From Beijerinckiaceae bacterium (lineage in GTDB: Bacteria > Pseudomonadota > Alphaproteobacteria > Rhizobiales > Beijerinckiaceae): a DNA stretch of 64,000 nucleotides. The DNA is taken from contig CANGBX010000004.1 in the NCBI GenBank assembly GCA_947452455.1, positions 186,001-250,000 of the forward strand, given 5' to 3'. Shown piece after piece: positions 26,299 to 34,207 of the stretch. Position 1 is the stretch's first letter. Each line of letters starts with the position of its first letter. A program made the translations under genes and the position numbers. Under the pieces are notes generated by a model. That model did no database searches and had not been told where the DNA came from. It worked only from the letters and a program-made list of their open reading frames with translations.

Positions 26299-26946
26299 TC
26301 ACCGCGCCCAAGTGGGACGAATACCCGCGGCGGGTGATACCATCGGGGCTGGCTGCGATTGGGCTACGGATGCAGGCGCAAAAGCCGGCTGCGTGACCGT
26401 GACATAGGTCGGCGCAGGAGATGCAGCATGAATTGCTGAGGCGCCATTGCCACCCAAGACAAAAGCATAGTCCTTGTGATCTTTGGTGACGGCTGTGCGG
26501 ATGTCGTTCTTTTCATCGCCGTTCGTATCCGTGCCGACATCGACGCGCGCCACGAATTCGATCCCGTCGAGATCTGCGAAGCCTGAAATGCGACGCGCAT
26601 TTTGCGCTTCAGGAGAATTGTCTTTGTCAGACAGGCCACGCGCCGAATTGAGGACGCTGCGAATGAAGCTGCGGCCCATATTGGCCCAATCGGGACCTTT
26701 GGGGCTGTAGAGCCCAATCATCGACCAGATCTTGCGCTTGACGTAGGGGCCTTCGAGGACGGTGTATTCAACGTCCAGATAGACAGATCCGGTCGTGCCA
26801 CGTTTGGCATAGCCACCGGTCCAACCTTGAGAAGGATCGTCGAAGCCACCGGGGCGCAATGTCATGCGCACTTTGGCGATCGTGCCCTTCGGAATGATGT
26901 TTGATGCCTGCTTTGCATCGTTGAAATCTGACCATGCGTTTGTCAT
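26299..26946 (-). CDS. Phage protein, possible single-stranded DNA-binding protein
   Basis: A 215-residue protein beginning TNAWSDFNDAKQASNIIPKG, with a beta-rich N-terminal half (VYLDVEYTVLEGPYVKRKIW) and a Pro/Ala-rich flexible tail from about residue 170. The overall design, an N-terminal beta domain plus disordered tail, and the place directly after a Sak4-like recombinase resemble phage ssDNA-binding proteins. No direct motif proves it; treat the function as inferred. Confidence 0.6.
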   Translation of the reverse strand: MTNAWSDFNDAKQASNIIPKGTIAKVRMTLRPGGFDDPSQGWTGGYAKRGTTGSVYLDVEYTVLEGPYVKRKIWSMIGLYSPKGPDWANMGRSFIRSVLNSARGLSDKDNSPEAQNARRISGFADLDGIEFVARVDVGTDTNGDEKNDIRTAVTKDHKDYAFVLGGNGASAIHAASPAPTYVTVTQPAFAPASVAQSQPAPMVSPAAGIRPTWAR

Positions 26947-26993
26947 CGCAATCTCCTTGCGAGTTTGAGAAAGTATTTGGGTTGATGCGTGAA

Positions 26994-27851
26994 TTATTCG
27001 GCTTTGGGCACAGCGGGTCCCGGTCGACTGAATGTCAGTCGCTCGAGTGGGGAGCGACCGGGCTCAGAGATCTTCGCAATCAGTCGACCGAGATGGGCTT
27101 CTTCGACGATGTCGAGACGACCTGAACGATCCTTGGCGGGATAGGTCCAAGGATTCATGGTCTGACAAACGAAGACACGATGAAGGGTGTTTTCGGCATC
27201 AGCCATTTCCGTCATTGTCAGAACTTCATCGACGATGCCAGGCAGTTCCAACCCAGTCTTTGCGCCATCAATTTGAGGCACGAAGATCTTGCGATTGAAA
27301 TCATCGAGCTTCTCATCGAGAATCCCGACGAAGAAGACATCCTTGGCGCGCGTATGCTGTAGGTGAGTGATCCATCCGATCATCTCGCGTCCATGCAAAC
27401 CATAGGCGCCGCGCACATCCGGTTTACCGCTCTTTTCCGAAAATGCTTCGGGCTGTTCTTTTGCCCATTGAAAGCAGAGACGGCCTGCGACCGTGATCGA
27501 GTCGACAAAGATCGATGCATATTTCTCGATTGCGCGCGGATCGCCATATTTTGCGACGGCTTCATTGTAGTGACGCTGACTGTAAGGTCGGCCATCGGGA
27601 ATGGCAGGATTTGGGCCGCCAATGAAGACGGCAAAGTCACGACACTCTTCCCAAGTGCGCGGACGGATCGTGTCACCATTCCAGCCTTCGATCGCGAGGT
27701 CACCTGCTTCGAGATCAAAGAAGAGCGTGGTGTCAGGATTGAGCGTCCAGAGCAGCGAGGTTTTGCCAATGCCGGATTTTCCGAAGATGGCGGCTTTGAT
27801 TCCGCGGCGCTCAGCAAGGCGTTGATCCGCCAGAATGAGAGGAAGGCTCAT
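26994..27851 (-). CDS. Sak4-like recombinase (AAA_24 ATPase)
   Basis: From ATG 27851 the protein has 285 residues; AAGGAGG lies upstream and the start forms TGATG with the previous stop. Walker A is IFGKSGIGKTS near residue 22, Walker B YASIFVDSITVAGR near 113. The set of features matches AAA_24 proteins, including Sak4, the short Rad51/RecA-like annealing proteins of phages. Together with the nuclease, possible SSB and helicase it forms a recombination module. Confidence 0.78.
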   Translation of the reverse strand: MSLPLILADQRLAERRGIKAAIFGKSGIGKTSLLWTLNPDTTLFFDLEAGDLAIEGWNGDTIRPRTWEECRDFAVFIGGPNPAIPDGRPYSQRHYNEAVAKYGDPRAIEKYASIFVDSITVAGRLCFQWAKEQPEAFSEKSGKPDVRGAYGLHGREMIGWITHLQHTRAKDVFFVGILDEKLDDFNRKIFVPQIDGAKTGLELPGIVDEVLTMTEMADAENTLHRVFVCQTMNPWTYPAKDRSGRLDIVEEAHLGRLIAKISEPGRSPLERLTFSRPGPAVPKAE

Positions 27852-28336
27852 CACATGCCCTCCTTATCGAGGATCAGGCGAAAGCTTTGAGCGCCGGGAC
27901 GCACAGTGCGCGCTGGCTCGAAGAGTTTGCGGATGTGGAGCGGCCAAGAATTATATTTGCGCTCAGAGACCTTGAGGCTCACCTCGACATATTCGCGCGG
28001 ATCATCGCCCTCAGACTTGATGCGCTCGACGAGTGCGCCAAGCTCGTGCTGATCCCAATCCACACGCTTGGGGAGTTCGGAGACGATCGTCACATCGCCA
28101 TCCGTGAAACGAGCCGTGCCGAAATCCTTCTCAGCATCTGCGCGTGCCGCCTTGGCGCGCTCGGCATACTTCATGAGGAGTGCGCTATCGAGCCAGGCAA
28201 CGAGGGCTTTGGCGCGGCGCAGATTGTCGTCAGCCTCAGTTTGGAGGCGGGCGAGTTCTTCAGCCGGGAGATCAACGAGATCCCCGATGGGCAGACGCAT
28301 CACAGCGTCGAGGGTGAGTTGGTTGAGGAGGGTCAT
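27851..28336 (-). CDS. Conserved phage protein, unknown function
   Basis: From ATG 28336 (GAGG seven bases upstream) the product has 161 residues, mostly helical in the first half (DLPAEELARLQTEADDNLRR). The second half, DVTIVSELPKRVDWDQHELG and YVEVSLKVSERKYNSWPLHI, recurs in prophages upstream of Sak4-like genes. I do not know its function; a link to recombination is inferred only from the operon. Confidence 0.65.
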   Translation of the reverse strand: MTLLNQLTLDAVMRLPIGDLVDLPAEELARLQTEADDNLRRAKALVAWLDSALLMKYAERAKAARADAEKDFGTARFTDGDVTIVSELPKRVDWDQHELGALVERIKSEGDDPREYVEVSLKVSERKYNSWPLHIRKLFEPARTVRPGAQSFRLILDKEGM

Positions 28337-28344
28337 GGCGGGCC

Positions 28345-28551
28345 TCAACCGGTTTTCCGGCTGACGCCGGGTGTCATCTGGCGGACCTGGTCGGCCTCAT
28401 AGGCTTCGACGTCCTCGAGGCGGTAGACGACGCGCCCGCCCAATTTGACGAAGCGAGGGCCTTCGCCCGAGAAGCGCCAGCGCTCCAAAGTGCGGGGGGA
28501 TAGATGCCAGCGAGCTGCAAGCTCGATCTGGGAAAGATGACGGGTATCCAT
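28345..28551 (-). CDS. AlpA/excisionase-type helix-turn-helix protein
   Basis: A 68-residue MerR-like winged helix protein: QIELAARWHLSPRTLERWRF, then GEGPRFVKLGGRVVYRLEDVEAY. This is the helix_turn_helix_17 / AlpA pattern used by excisionases and phage regulators. As the first gene of the early recombination block it could control that operon or act as the directionality factor of the recombinase. An imperfect inverted repeat lies at 28606-28623 in front of it. Confidence 0.75.
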   Translation of the reverse strand: MDTRHLSQIELAARWHLSPRTLERWRFSGEGPRFVKLGGRVVYRLEDVEAYEADQVRQMTPGVSRKTG

Positions 28552-28605
28552 TCGGGTTCTCCGAGGTTTCTTACAAGACCTGCGGAGAGGATGGCGTTCC
28601 TGCGT

Positions 28606-28623
28606 GTTCCTGTCGTCAGGACC
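28606..28623. promoter_or_regulatory. Imperfect inverted repeat upstream of the AlpA-like gene
   Basis: GTTCCTG (28606-28612), TCGT, CAGGACC (28617-28623): six of seven positions pair. It lies 55 bases upstream of the AlpA-like start, in the 177-base gap between two early genes, and could be an operator. The gap holds no gene. Confidence 0.3.
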
Positions 28624-28728
28624 ATGACAGGATCATAGATGGATATATTGGGGGTTTCTGCGTAGAGCTGCGGTAGGATGGCTGGGGGGCCGGAGGGGGA
28701 TACAGGGGACCAGAATATCCCTCGCCCC

Positions 28729-29451
28729 TTACTTTTTCGGGTGCTTGGAAGGGGATGGCGCGGGGTCTGGGATAGCAAGCCGATAAAGGCCGCGACCATT
28801 TGATTGGATGAGCTTCTGCGTATCGCCCTTCTTGGATTTGAAAATGTCATTGATGCGGTTGCTGACAGAGCCCGCGGCACTCAAGAGCTGTTTGCCATTT
28901 TTCCAAGGATCGCCGGCGAGATAGGCGACGTGCAATTGTTTGACGACAGCCGCCTGAATGGGCCCCAGGCTGACCGCGTGCCCATTGAGCCGAACTTCTC
29001 TGTAGTCGGGATTGTGAGTGAAAGGCTCATCGTCACGTGGGGGACGCTTCGCTTTGATGAGCGATTCGAGACGCAAGCGCTCAGAACGCCGCAAAAGAAG
29101 ATCTTCTTTCTTGAACGTTTGCGGACGGGCGCGCTCAGCAACGCTACAATATTCATTCAGCTTTGCCTTAAAGTGTTCAACGACGGTCGATCCATTCTTC
29201 AGGATTAAATGCGCGTCTCGATCACTCAAATCAGCAAGTCCCGTCAGGCTGCTTGGCTCCTCATAGGGGAAGTGATCCCAATCATCCTCTGAGATCTGCT
29301 CGCAATAGCCACAGTCCACGGCCAAGTGAAACACGAGGACCGATAGGCGCACGTGCCCATTCTCGGCGAGGTAAGTGACATCCGTCCAAGGGATGCCGGT
29401 CGCATCTACCACCTCGCCAAGGGTGAAATACTCTTTCTCGATCATCGACAT
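28729..29451 (-). CDS. Phage early protein with C-terminal winged helix, unknown function
   Basis: A 240-residue protein and the first gene transcribed leftward from the repressor-controlled promoter region, the position of cro or an early activator. The N-terminus (EYFTLGEVVDATGIPWTDVT) resembles a small helix-turn-helix. The C-terminal 70 residues (VSLGPIQAAVVKQLHVAYLA, GSVSNRINDIFKSKKGDTQK, GRGLYRLAIP) look like a winged helix of the transcriptional-regulator C-terminal type. A regulatory role is likely but not shown. Confidence 0.65.
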   Translation of the reverse strand: MSMIEKEYFTLGEVVDATGIPWTDVTYLAENGHVRLSVLVFHLAVDCGYCEQISEDDWDHFPYEEPSSLTGLADLSDRDAHLILKNGSTVVEHFKAKLNEYCSVAERARPQTFKKEDLLLRRSERLRLESLIKAKRPPRDDEPFTHNPDYREVRLNGHAVSLGPIQAAVVKQLHVAYLAGDPWKNGKQLLSAAGSVSNRINDIFKSKKGDTQKLIQSNGRGLYRLAIPDPAPSPSKHPKK

Positions 29452-29488
29452 ACCCGCCGCGCTCCTGTCTGGGCGACCTCGGTTTTTT

Positions 29489-29503
29489 GTTCACTATTCG
29501 TTC
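29489..29503. promoter_or_regulatory. GTTC-N7-GTTC box (alphaproteobacterial LexA-type operator)
   Basis: GTTCACTATTCGTTC at 29489-29503 matches the direct-repeat SOS box GTTC-N7-GTTC known for LexA of alphaproteobacteria. It overlaps the -10 region of the leftward early promoter and lies just upstream of the -35 of the repressor promoter. Either host LexA or the phage S24 repressor could bind it. Confidence 0.6.
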
Positions 29504-29528
29504 TATTTCCTTGACGCAGATGAATCAA
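29500..29528 (-). promoter_or_regulatory. Candidate leftward early promoter
   Basis: Reading leftward, TTGATT (29528-29523), a spacer of 17 bases, and TAGAAC (29505-29500). Transcription would begin near 29493, inside the GTTC box, and run through the early operon starting with the gene at 29451. Confidence 0.5.
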
Positions 29529-29539
29529 TCCTGTTATGT
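29511..29539 (+). promoter_or_regulatory. Candidate promoter of the repressor gene
   Basis: TTGACG (29511-29516), a spacer of 17 bases, and TTATGT (29534-29539). Transcription would begin near 29546, giving a leader of about 40 bases before the ATG at 29586, which is preceded by AGAGGA. Confidence 0.5.
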
Positions 29540-29585
29540 CCAATTTGATCCACAATCCACGCTTTCAACAGAGGACGATCCGCCA

Positions 29586-30254
29586 ATGACATTCAGTCTT
29601 GCCGACCGGATCAAAGCCAGGTCGCAGCAATTAGGTCTCACGGCAGCCCAAATCGCCGAGATCGCCGGGGTCAACCGGTCGTTCATCTACGATATCGTCC
29701 GAGGGAAATCGGAAAATCCGAACCTGGAAAGACTGGACCGAGTCGCAGGCGCGCTCAAGGTCGACCGAAACTGGCTGCTGCACGGACTTGGGGATGTAGA
29801 GGGGGAATCTCCCATTTTGGAGCATCCGGACCAGGCCTTCGTCGCCGTCCCTTATGTGAACGTCCGCCCCTCCATGGGTGGGGGCAACCACATTGAGATG
29901 GAGCCGGATTACGGCCGTCCCTATCACTTTCAGAAATCATGGATCAAACGCGGCCTGAAAACCGAACCCGCCAATCTTCGCATCATGCATGTCGAGGGTG
30001 ACAGCATGAGCCCGACATTGAGCGGTGGCGACGTCGTTCTGGTCGACACCAGTCGCCGCTCACCCACACCTCCTGGCATCTTCGTGCTCTACGACGGCAT
30101 GGGGCTCGTCGCGAAGAGATTGGAATACATCCCAAACAGCGATCCGCCGAAAGTGCGGATCGTGTCGGACAATGCTCACTACCCTCCCTATGAGCGTTTG
30201 ATTGATGAGACCAACATCGTTGGACGCATTCGCTGGTTTGCGAGAGAGATATGA
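29586..30254 (+). CDS. Phage repressor, XRE helix-turn-helix plus S24 LexA-like domain
   Basis: From ATG 29586 the protein has 222 residues. Residues 5-65 are an XRE helix-turn-helix (IKARSQQLGLTAAQIAEIAG, NRSFIYDIVRGKSENP). Residues 85-222 are an S24 peptidase-like domain with Ser140 in VEGDSMSPTL and Lys177 in MGLVAKRLEY, the LexA/CI self-cleavage dyad. No clear Ala-Gly cleavage site stands out in the linker. It should maintain lysogeny by blocking the early promoter and could be inactivated after DNA damage. It is divergent from the early operon. Confidence 0.88.
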   Translation: MTFSLADRIKARSQQLGLTAAQIAEIAGVNRSFIYDIVRGKSENPNLERLDRVAGALKVDRNWLLHGLGDVEGESPILEHPDQAFVAVPYVNVRPSMGGGNHIEMEPDYGRPYHFQKSWIKRGLKTEPANLRIMHVEGDSMSPTLSGGDVVLVDTSRRSPTPPGIFVLYDGMGLVAKRLEYIPNSDPPKVRIVSDNAHYPPYERLIDETNIVGRIRWFAREI

Positions 30255-30404
30255 AATCTTGCGTGAAAAATCTTTCCACAGATCGATTTTTCTCGTCATT
30301 TCGCAGGCATTCGCTGCAGTTAGATGCACATCGCTCTAGCCCTTGCCGTCACCGTTTTTGATGAGGAAAGTGCCTATCGAAACGGCTCTGAACGAACGGT
30401 CTCT

Positions 30405-30608
30405 ATGAACACTCCCCAATCAAATCCTGGAAATGAAAGCCTACAGCCTGACGAACTTCGCAAAGAGCTCGCTTCAATTCTTTGCGCTGGTCTCAAGCGT
30501 ATTCTGCCCGAAAACTCCAGTGATTTATCTTCGAATTTTCGAGACAGTTTCGTCGACTTCTCGCCTCTGAAGAGCGGTATTGCACGTCGCAAACTACGTA
30601 GCCGCTGA
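30405..30608 (+). CDS. Small protein of the recombinase operon
   Basis: From ATG 30405 the product has 67 residues: SLQPDELRKELASILCAGLK forms a helix, followed by a basic end (ARRKLRSR). The frame is open to 30324 but without a better start. The gene ends nine bases before the DUF2924 gene, with GAGGTGATGA supplying its ribosome site. Small proteins of this kind often precede DUF2924 and recombinase genes; function unknown. Confidence 0.55.
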   Translation: MNTPQSNPGNESLQPDELRKELASILCAGLKRILPENSSDLSSNFRDSFVDFSPLKSGIARRKLRSR

Positions 30609-30617
30609 GGTGATGAA

Positions 30618-31124
30618 ATGCGACAAAGATCTCAATTGCAAACGGATACATTACCCAAGCCCGGAGTAGATCGTACCACCGATCAATCCGTCTTGGCTCA
30701 ATTGGCGAAGCTCAAAACCATGTCGGTGAATGAGCTCAAAGCCAAGTGGAAGGAACTCTTCCACACAGCCGCGCCCAACAATAGCAGGCAGTTTCTTGAG
30801 TTGCGGATTGGCTATCGAATTCAAGAGCTCTCATATGGCGGGCTTTCAAAACATACCCGCCGGACACTTGATGCCTTGGCAGATGAAATCGAGGGCAAGA
30901 CCATCCGAAAAGCGATGGCGGAAGATCCGCGTAACCCCATGCCCGGCACGCGGCTCATCCGCGAATGGGATGGAACTGAGCATGTCGTGACCATCCTGAA
31001 CGATGGATATGAATGGGATTCCCGCAAATTCAAATCCCTTTCGGCCATCGCAAAAGCGATTACCGGCACGACGTGGAACGGGTTCAGGTTCTTTGGTCTC
31101 TCAAGCAAGAGGGGCGCTGCATGA
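30618..31124 (+). CDS. DUF2924 domain protein
   Basis: A 168-residue protein with the DUF2924 signature: LAKLKTMSVNELKAKWKELF, SRQFLELRIGYRIQELSYGG and, near the end, PGTRLIREWDGTEHVVTILN and GYEWDSRKFKSLSAIAKAIT. The C-terminal motif resembles a small DNA-binding domain. The gene nearly always sits directly before a serine recombinase gene, here with an ATGA overlap. A part in recombination, perhaps as accessory or directionality factor, is plausible but unproven as far as I know. Confidence 0.82.
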   Translation: MRQRSQLQTDTLPKPGVDRTTDQSVLAQLAKLKTMSVNELKAKWKELFHTAAPNNSRQFLELRIGYRIQELSYGGLSKHTRRTLDALADEIEGKTIRKAMAEDPRNPMPGTRLIREWDGTEHVVTILNDGYEWDSRKFKSLSAIAKAITGTTWNGFRFFGLSSKRGAA

Positions 31125-32452
31125 GCCCGTCTCCCGATCGCAAAGAAATCCTCCGTCGACGCTGCGCAATCTATACGCGCAAATCAACAGACGAAGGCCT
31201 CGACATGGAATTCAACTCTCTCGATGCTCAGAGAGAGGCATGCGCGGCCTACATCACCAGCCAGAAAGCGGAAGGATGGGTTTCAATCCGCGAGTCCTAT
31301 GATGATGGCGGGTTCTCTGGCGGCACATTGGATCGTCCAGCGCTCCAACGTTTATTGAGTGACGTTGAGGTCGGACTCGTCGACGTCATCGTGGTCTACA
31401 AGATCGACCGCCTCAGTCGCTCGCTTATGGATTTTGCAAGACTCGTCGAAATCTTGGACCGCCACAACGTGACATTTGTGTCCGTCACGCAGTCTTTCAA
31501 CACGACGACGTCCATGGGACGTCTCACGCTGAACATCTTGCTGAGCTTTGCCCAGTTCGAGCGCGAGGTCATTGGCGAGCGCATCCGAGATAAGTTTGCG
31601 GCATCGCGCAAGCGCGGGATGTGGATGGGTGGCTACGTTCCATTTGGCTATGACGTGAAAAACCGCAAGCTGATCGTGAACGAGACTGAGGCGAAAGTTG
31701 TCCGCCACATCTTCAAGCGATTTGTCGAATTGAGCTCAGCAACCAAGCTAGCTCATGAATTGGCCGACCAGGGCATCACTAACAAACGTGGGAAACAGAT
31801 CGACAAGGGCTTCATCTACAAGCTGATCCAAAACCGGCTTTATCTTGGAGAGGCCGTTCACAAAGGTGACTCTTATCCAGGCGAACATGAAGCGATCGTG
31901 AGCAACGAGCTTTGGGATTCGCTACATGCTGCTTTGAAGCAAAGCCCGCGCGAGCGGGGTACTATCGAAACAAACAGGCCGGAACCCTTGCTTCGCGGCA
32001 TCCTCTTCACTGAGGCCGGGGCTGCAATGACACCCACATTCACGCGTAAGGGTGATCGGCTTTACCATTATTATGTGTCGACCGATGTTGCTCGGGGTCG
32101 TGTACGGTCTGATCACAAAACCCCCATAAGACTGTCTGCTCCCATGGTTGAAGATGCAGTCGTCGCGGAAATGCGTCGAATGATCAAAGCGCCTGAGATC
32201 GCCTCCCAAATCATCCAAAATTTCCGAGAAGATAGAACACGTCCCAATGAGACAGAGATCGTCACTGCACTGAAGCGATTTGATCCGCTTTGGGACGCGC
32301 TGTACCCGCGGGAGAGAGCACGTGTCACCAGACTACTGGTGGAGCGCGTGACGGTCGCCGAGCAAGGTATAGCCGTCGATCTCAGGCGACTTGGGATTGG
32401 GCAGCTAATTCATGAGTTATCGCAACCTTCGGACGCTGAGGTTTCGGCATGA
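31121..32452 (+). CDS. Large serine recombinase (prophage integrase candidate)
   Basis: From ATG 31121 the protein has 443 residues. The catalytic Ser22 lies in AIYTRKSTDEGL; DAQREACAAYI, VVYKIDRLSRSLMDFARLVE and SFAQFEREVIGERIRDK complete the resolvase domain, and a recombinase domain follows (GKQIDKGFIYKLIQNRLYLG). The region where zinc-ribbon Cys residues would be (about 300-330) has none. No tyrosine integrase is present in the window, so this enzyme is the best candidate for inserting and excising the prophage. It could also belong to a separate element. Confidence 0.85.
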   Translation: MSPSPDRKEILRRRCAIYTRKSTDEGLDMEFNSLDAQREACAAYITSQKAEGWVSIRESYDDGGFSGGTLDRPALQRLLSDVEVGLVDVIVVYKIDRLSRSLMDFARLVEILDRHNVTFVSVTQSFNTTTSMGRLTLNILLSFAQFEREVIGERIRDKFAASRKRGMWMGGYVPFGYDVKNRKLIVNETEAKVVRHIFKRFVELSSATKLAHELADQGITNKRGKQIDKGFIYKLIQNRLYLGEAVHKGDSYPGEHEAIVSNELWDSLHAALKQSPRERGTIETNRPEPLLRGILFTEAGAAMTPTFTRKGDRLYHYYVSTDVARGRVRSDHKTPIRLSAPMVEDAVVAEMRRMIKAPEIASQIIQNFREDRTRPNETEIVTALKRFDPLWDALYPRERARVTRLLVERVTVAEQGIAVDLRRLGIGQLIHELSQPSDAEVSA

Positions 32453-32850
32453 CAAAAAATGACACCGTCCGAGTGTTCATCCCACTCAAGCTGCAACGCC
32501 GTAATGGACGATCGAAGATCGTTGCACCACGGATCGAAGCGCTATCTCCCACAGGTATTCAAGATCCCCATGTCTTGAAGGCGATCGGACGCGCCTGGAG
32601 TTGGCGTCGAAAACTGGAGAGTGGAGAATTTGCGACGATCCAGGACATTGCGCGCGCCGAGAAGGTAACAGATCGGTTTATCAGTCGCATTATGCAGCTT
32701 GCCTATCTTTCGCCGGAGGTGATTGATGAGCTGGTTATGTCGCGAACAAAGCCAGCGGTCACACTGAACGATCTCATCTACTTTTCTTCGATGCCATGGC
32801 GATTTCAAAAGCAATCTGTATTTGATGAATTTACGAGAACGGCCGTTTGA
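32449..32850 (+). CDS. Helix-turn-helix protein of the recombinase operon, unknown function
   Basis: A 133-residue protein whose ATG overlaps the recombinase stop (ATGA). The centre, ATIQDIARAEKVTDRFISRI followed by MQLAYLSPEVIDELVMSR, resembles a ParB- or sigma-like helix-turn-helix. Proteins of this type commonly follow serine recombinase genes with DUF2924 partners. It may help the recombinase find or choose its sites. Confidence 0.65.
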   Translation: MTKNDTVRVFIPLKLQRRNGRSKIVAPRIEALSPTGIQDPHVLKAIGRAWSWRRKLESGEFATIQDIARAEKVTDRFISRIMQLAYLSPEVIDELVMSRTKPAVTLNDLIYFSSMPWRFQKQSVFDEFTRTAV

Positions 32851-32919
32851 CAGAGTTCGCTAAGATCGCAACATCATCACCGCAGACGAATGCGTCGATC
32901 ATTTTCGTCGGGGATCGTG

Positions 32920-33729
32920 ATGGGATTTAGCGAGGGTTACAAACGCGCGGCAGAGGCTAGGAAAGCTGAGTGGCAAGAGCTCATTGCCCGCTTTCAACGC
33001 GCAAACCTGCCGATTCCAGATGCAAAAGATTTTTCTGCTAGCCGTCCCATCACCCGCATCGGATGGGGCCAACTCTCTTCTCTTCTTGAGAATGAGGGCC
33101 AGCTAACGGAAAGCTCAAAAGCAGAAATCGCTCGTGGACTTCAACAAATAGATATTCAAGAAAAGGCGAGGGAGATCGAGGAGCGCATAAAAAAGGGAGA
33201 ATTCATCCCTGATCCTACCTGGCCCGAATCCTCACCGAGGTTATCGCCAGATCTTCTGAAACAAGGACAGTCCTTCAACATCATCCGATGGACCGCTATC
33301 AAAGAACTTGGGCTCGACGGAATCGACCATTATGCATCTACGCAACGCGCGGCAGCGCTCGAAGCATATCGAATTGCAGAAACGCGTGGTGACTTTGACA
33401 ACTTTTTAGAGAACGTGCGTCCTAAGAAGCAAAAATCATCTGCAGAAGAACAAGAGCGCGTCATCCCGAAAGGGTTTGTTGAAGTAGAATTAATAGTGCC
33501 AGTATCAGCATTTAAGGATGCAAAATGGTCGGGTGAATTCCTGCGCTACCATCCCGTTCATGGCCTTGTTCAAGGCGGCATCAGTAGCTCAAGCTATTTT
33601 GACCGTGGCGCTGGAAAATCTCCTGGAGCTAGGGGAGCGAGAGTTACGCAATTCTATCCCATTTTTTGTAGCTTCTTAGACTTGGTGGATTTGAAAAAAC
33701 TCAATCTCTTACCAAAAAATCCGGAATAG
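32920..33729 (+). CDS. Hypothetical protein, unknown function
   Basis: Starting at ATG 32920 (GGGATCGTG upstream) the protein has 269 residues, in AT-rich DNA unlike the phage genes. The N-terminus is helical and charged (YKRAAEARKAEWQELIARFQ), the middle contains QIDIQEKAREIEERIKKGEF, and the C-terminal third is beta-like with RYHPVHGLVQGGISSSSYFD. I recognise no family. It lies between the recombinase operon and the DprA-phosphoribosyltransferase pair, so it is accessory DNA. Confidence 0.55.
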   Translation: MGFSEGYKRAAEARKAEWQELIARFQRANLPIPDAKDFSASRPITRIGWGQLSSLLENEGQLTESSKAEIARGLQQIDIQEKAREIEERIKKGEFIPDPTWPESSPRLSPDLLKQGQSFNIIRWTAIKELGLDGIDHYASTQRAAALEAYRIAETRGDFDNFLENVRPKKQKSSAEEQERVIPKGFVEVELIVPVSAFKDAKWSGEFLRYHPVHGLVQGGISSSSYFDRGAGKSPGARGARVTQFYPIFCSFLDLVDLKKLNLLPKNPE

Positions 33730-34207
33730 TAATTATTAAGTCGAGCGGCGTGATCATAGGACGTGAAAAGAGTACGCAATCTCTAGAAAAATCTCGGATG
33801 TGGTTGGATTGGTTTTGGTCCCGCGAAGACGTCGTAAGCTTCTTGCAAGGGGATACAGACTCCTCTTTTATCGCACAGACATTGCCGGTCGATGTCCTCA
33901 AGGAATGTGAGAATTTCAGGTTCAAATTTTACGCGAATTTATTCGAGAATTTTAGGGTACATGACCCGAATGAGAATTAAGTCTAATATCTCTAACTCTG
34001 CCAAAAATAAAAACACAAGATTTGAGTCGTCATCTGATTGCAGAAGCTATTTTACGGTTGTCACCCAAAGTTAAAATAGGTCTAACCGCAATCGACCAAT
34101 TTGATCACTGGACGAGGCTAGTCATTTTGATCCGTGTCTCTCGACAAAAGTGAAATGGAGTGCCAACCTGTAAATCCATTCTAATCAAGTGATGCGGTCC
34201 AGAAGAA
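33730..34207. other. AT-rich stretch with one weak ORF
   Basis: No convincing gene. A 76-codon rightward frame at 33750-33980 (MIIGREKSTQ ..., with WLDWFWSREDVVSFLQGD) is possible but has no clear ribosome site and no recognised family. The rest holds stop-rich AT-rich sequence, probably including the promoter of the phosphoribosyltransferase gene. Confidence 0.4.

Noticed and set aside
28590-28612. GTTC-N6-GTTC near 28596 as a second SOS box
   Set aside because: The spacing is six instead of seven bases, so it does not match the LexA consensus.
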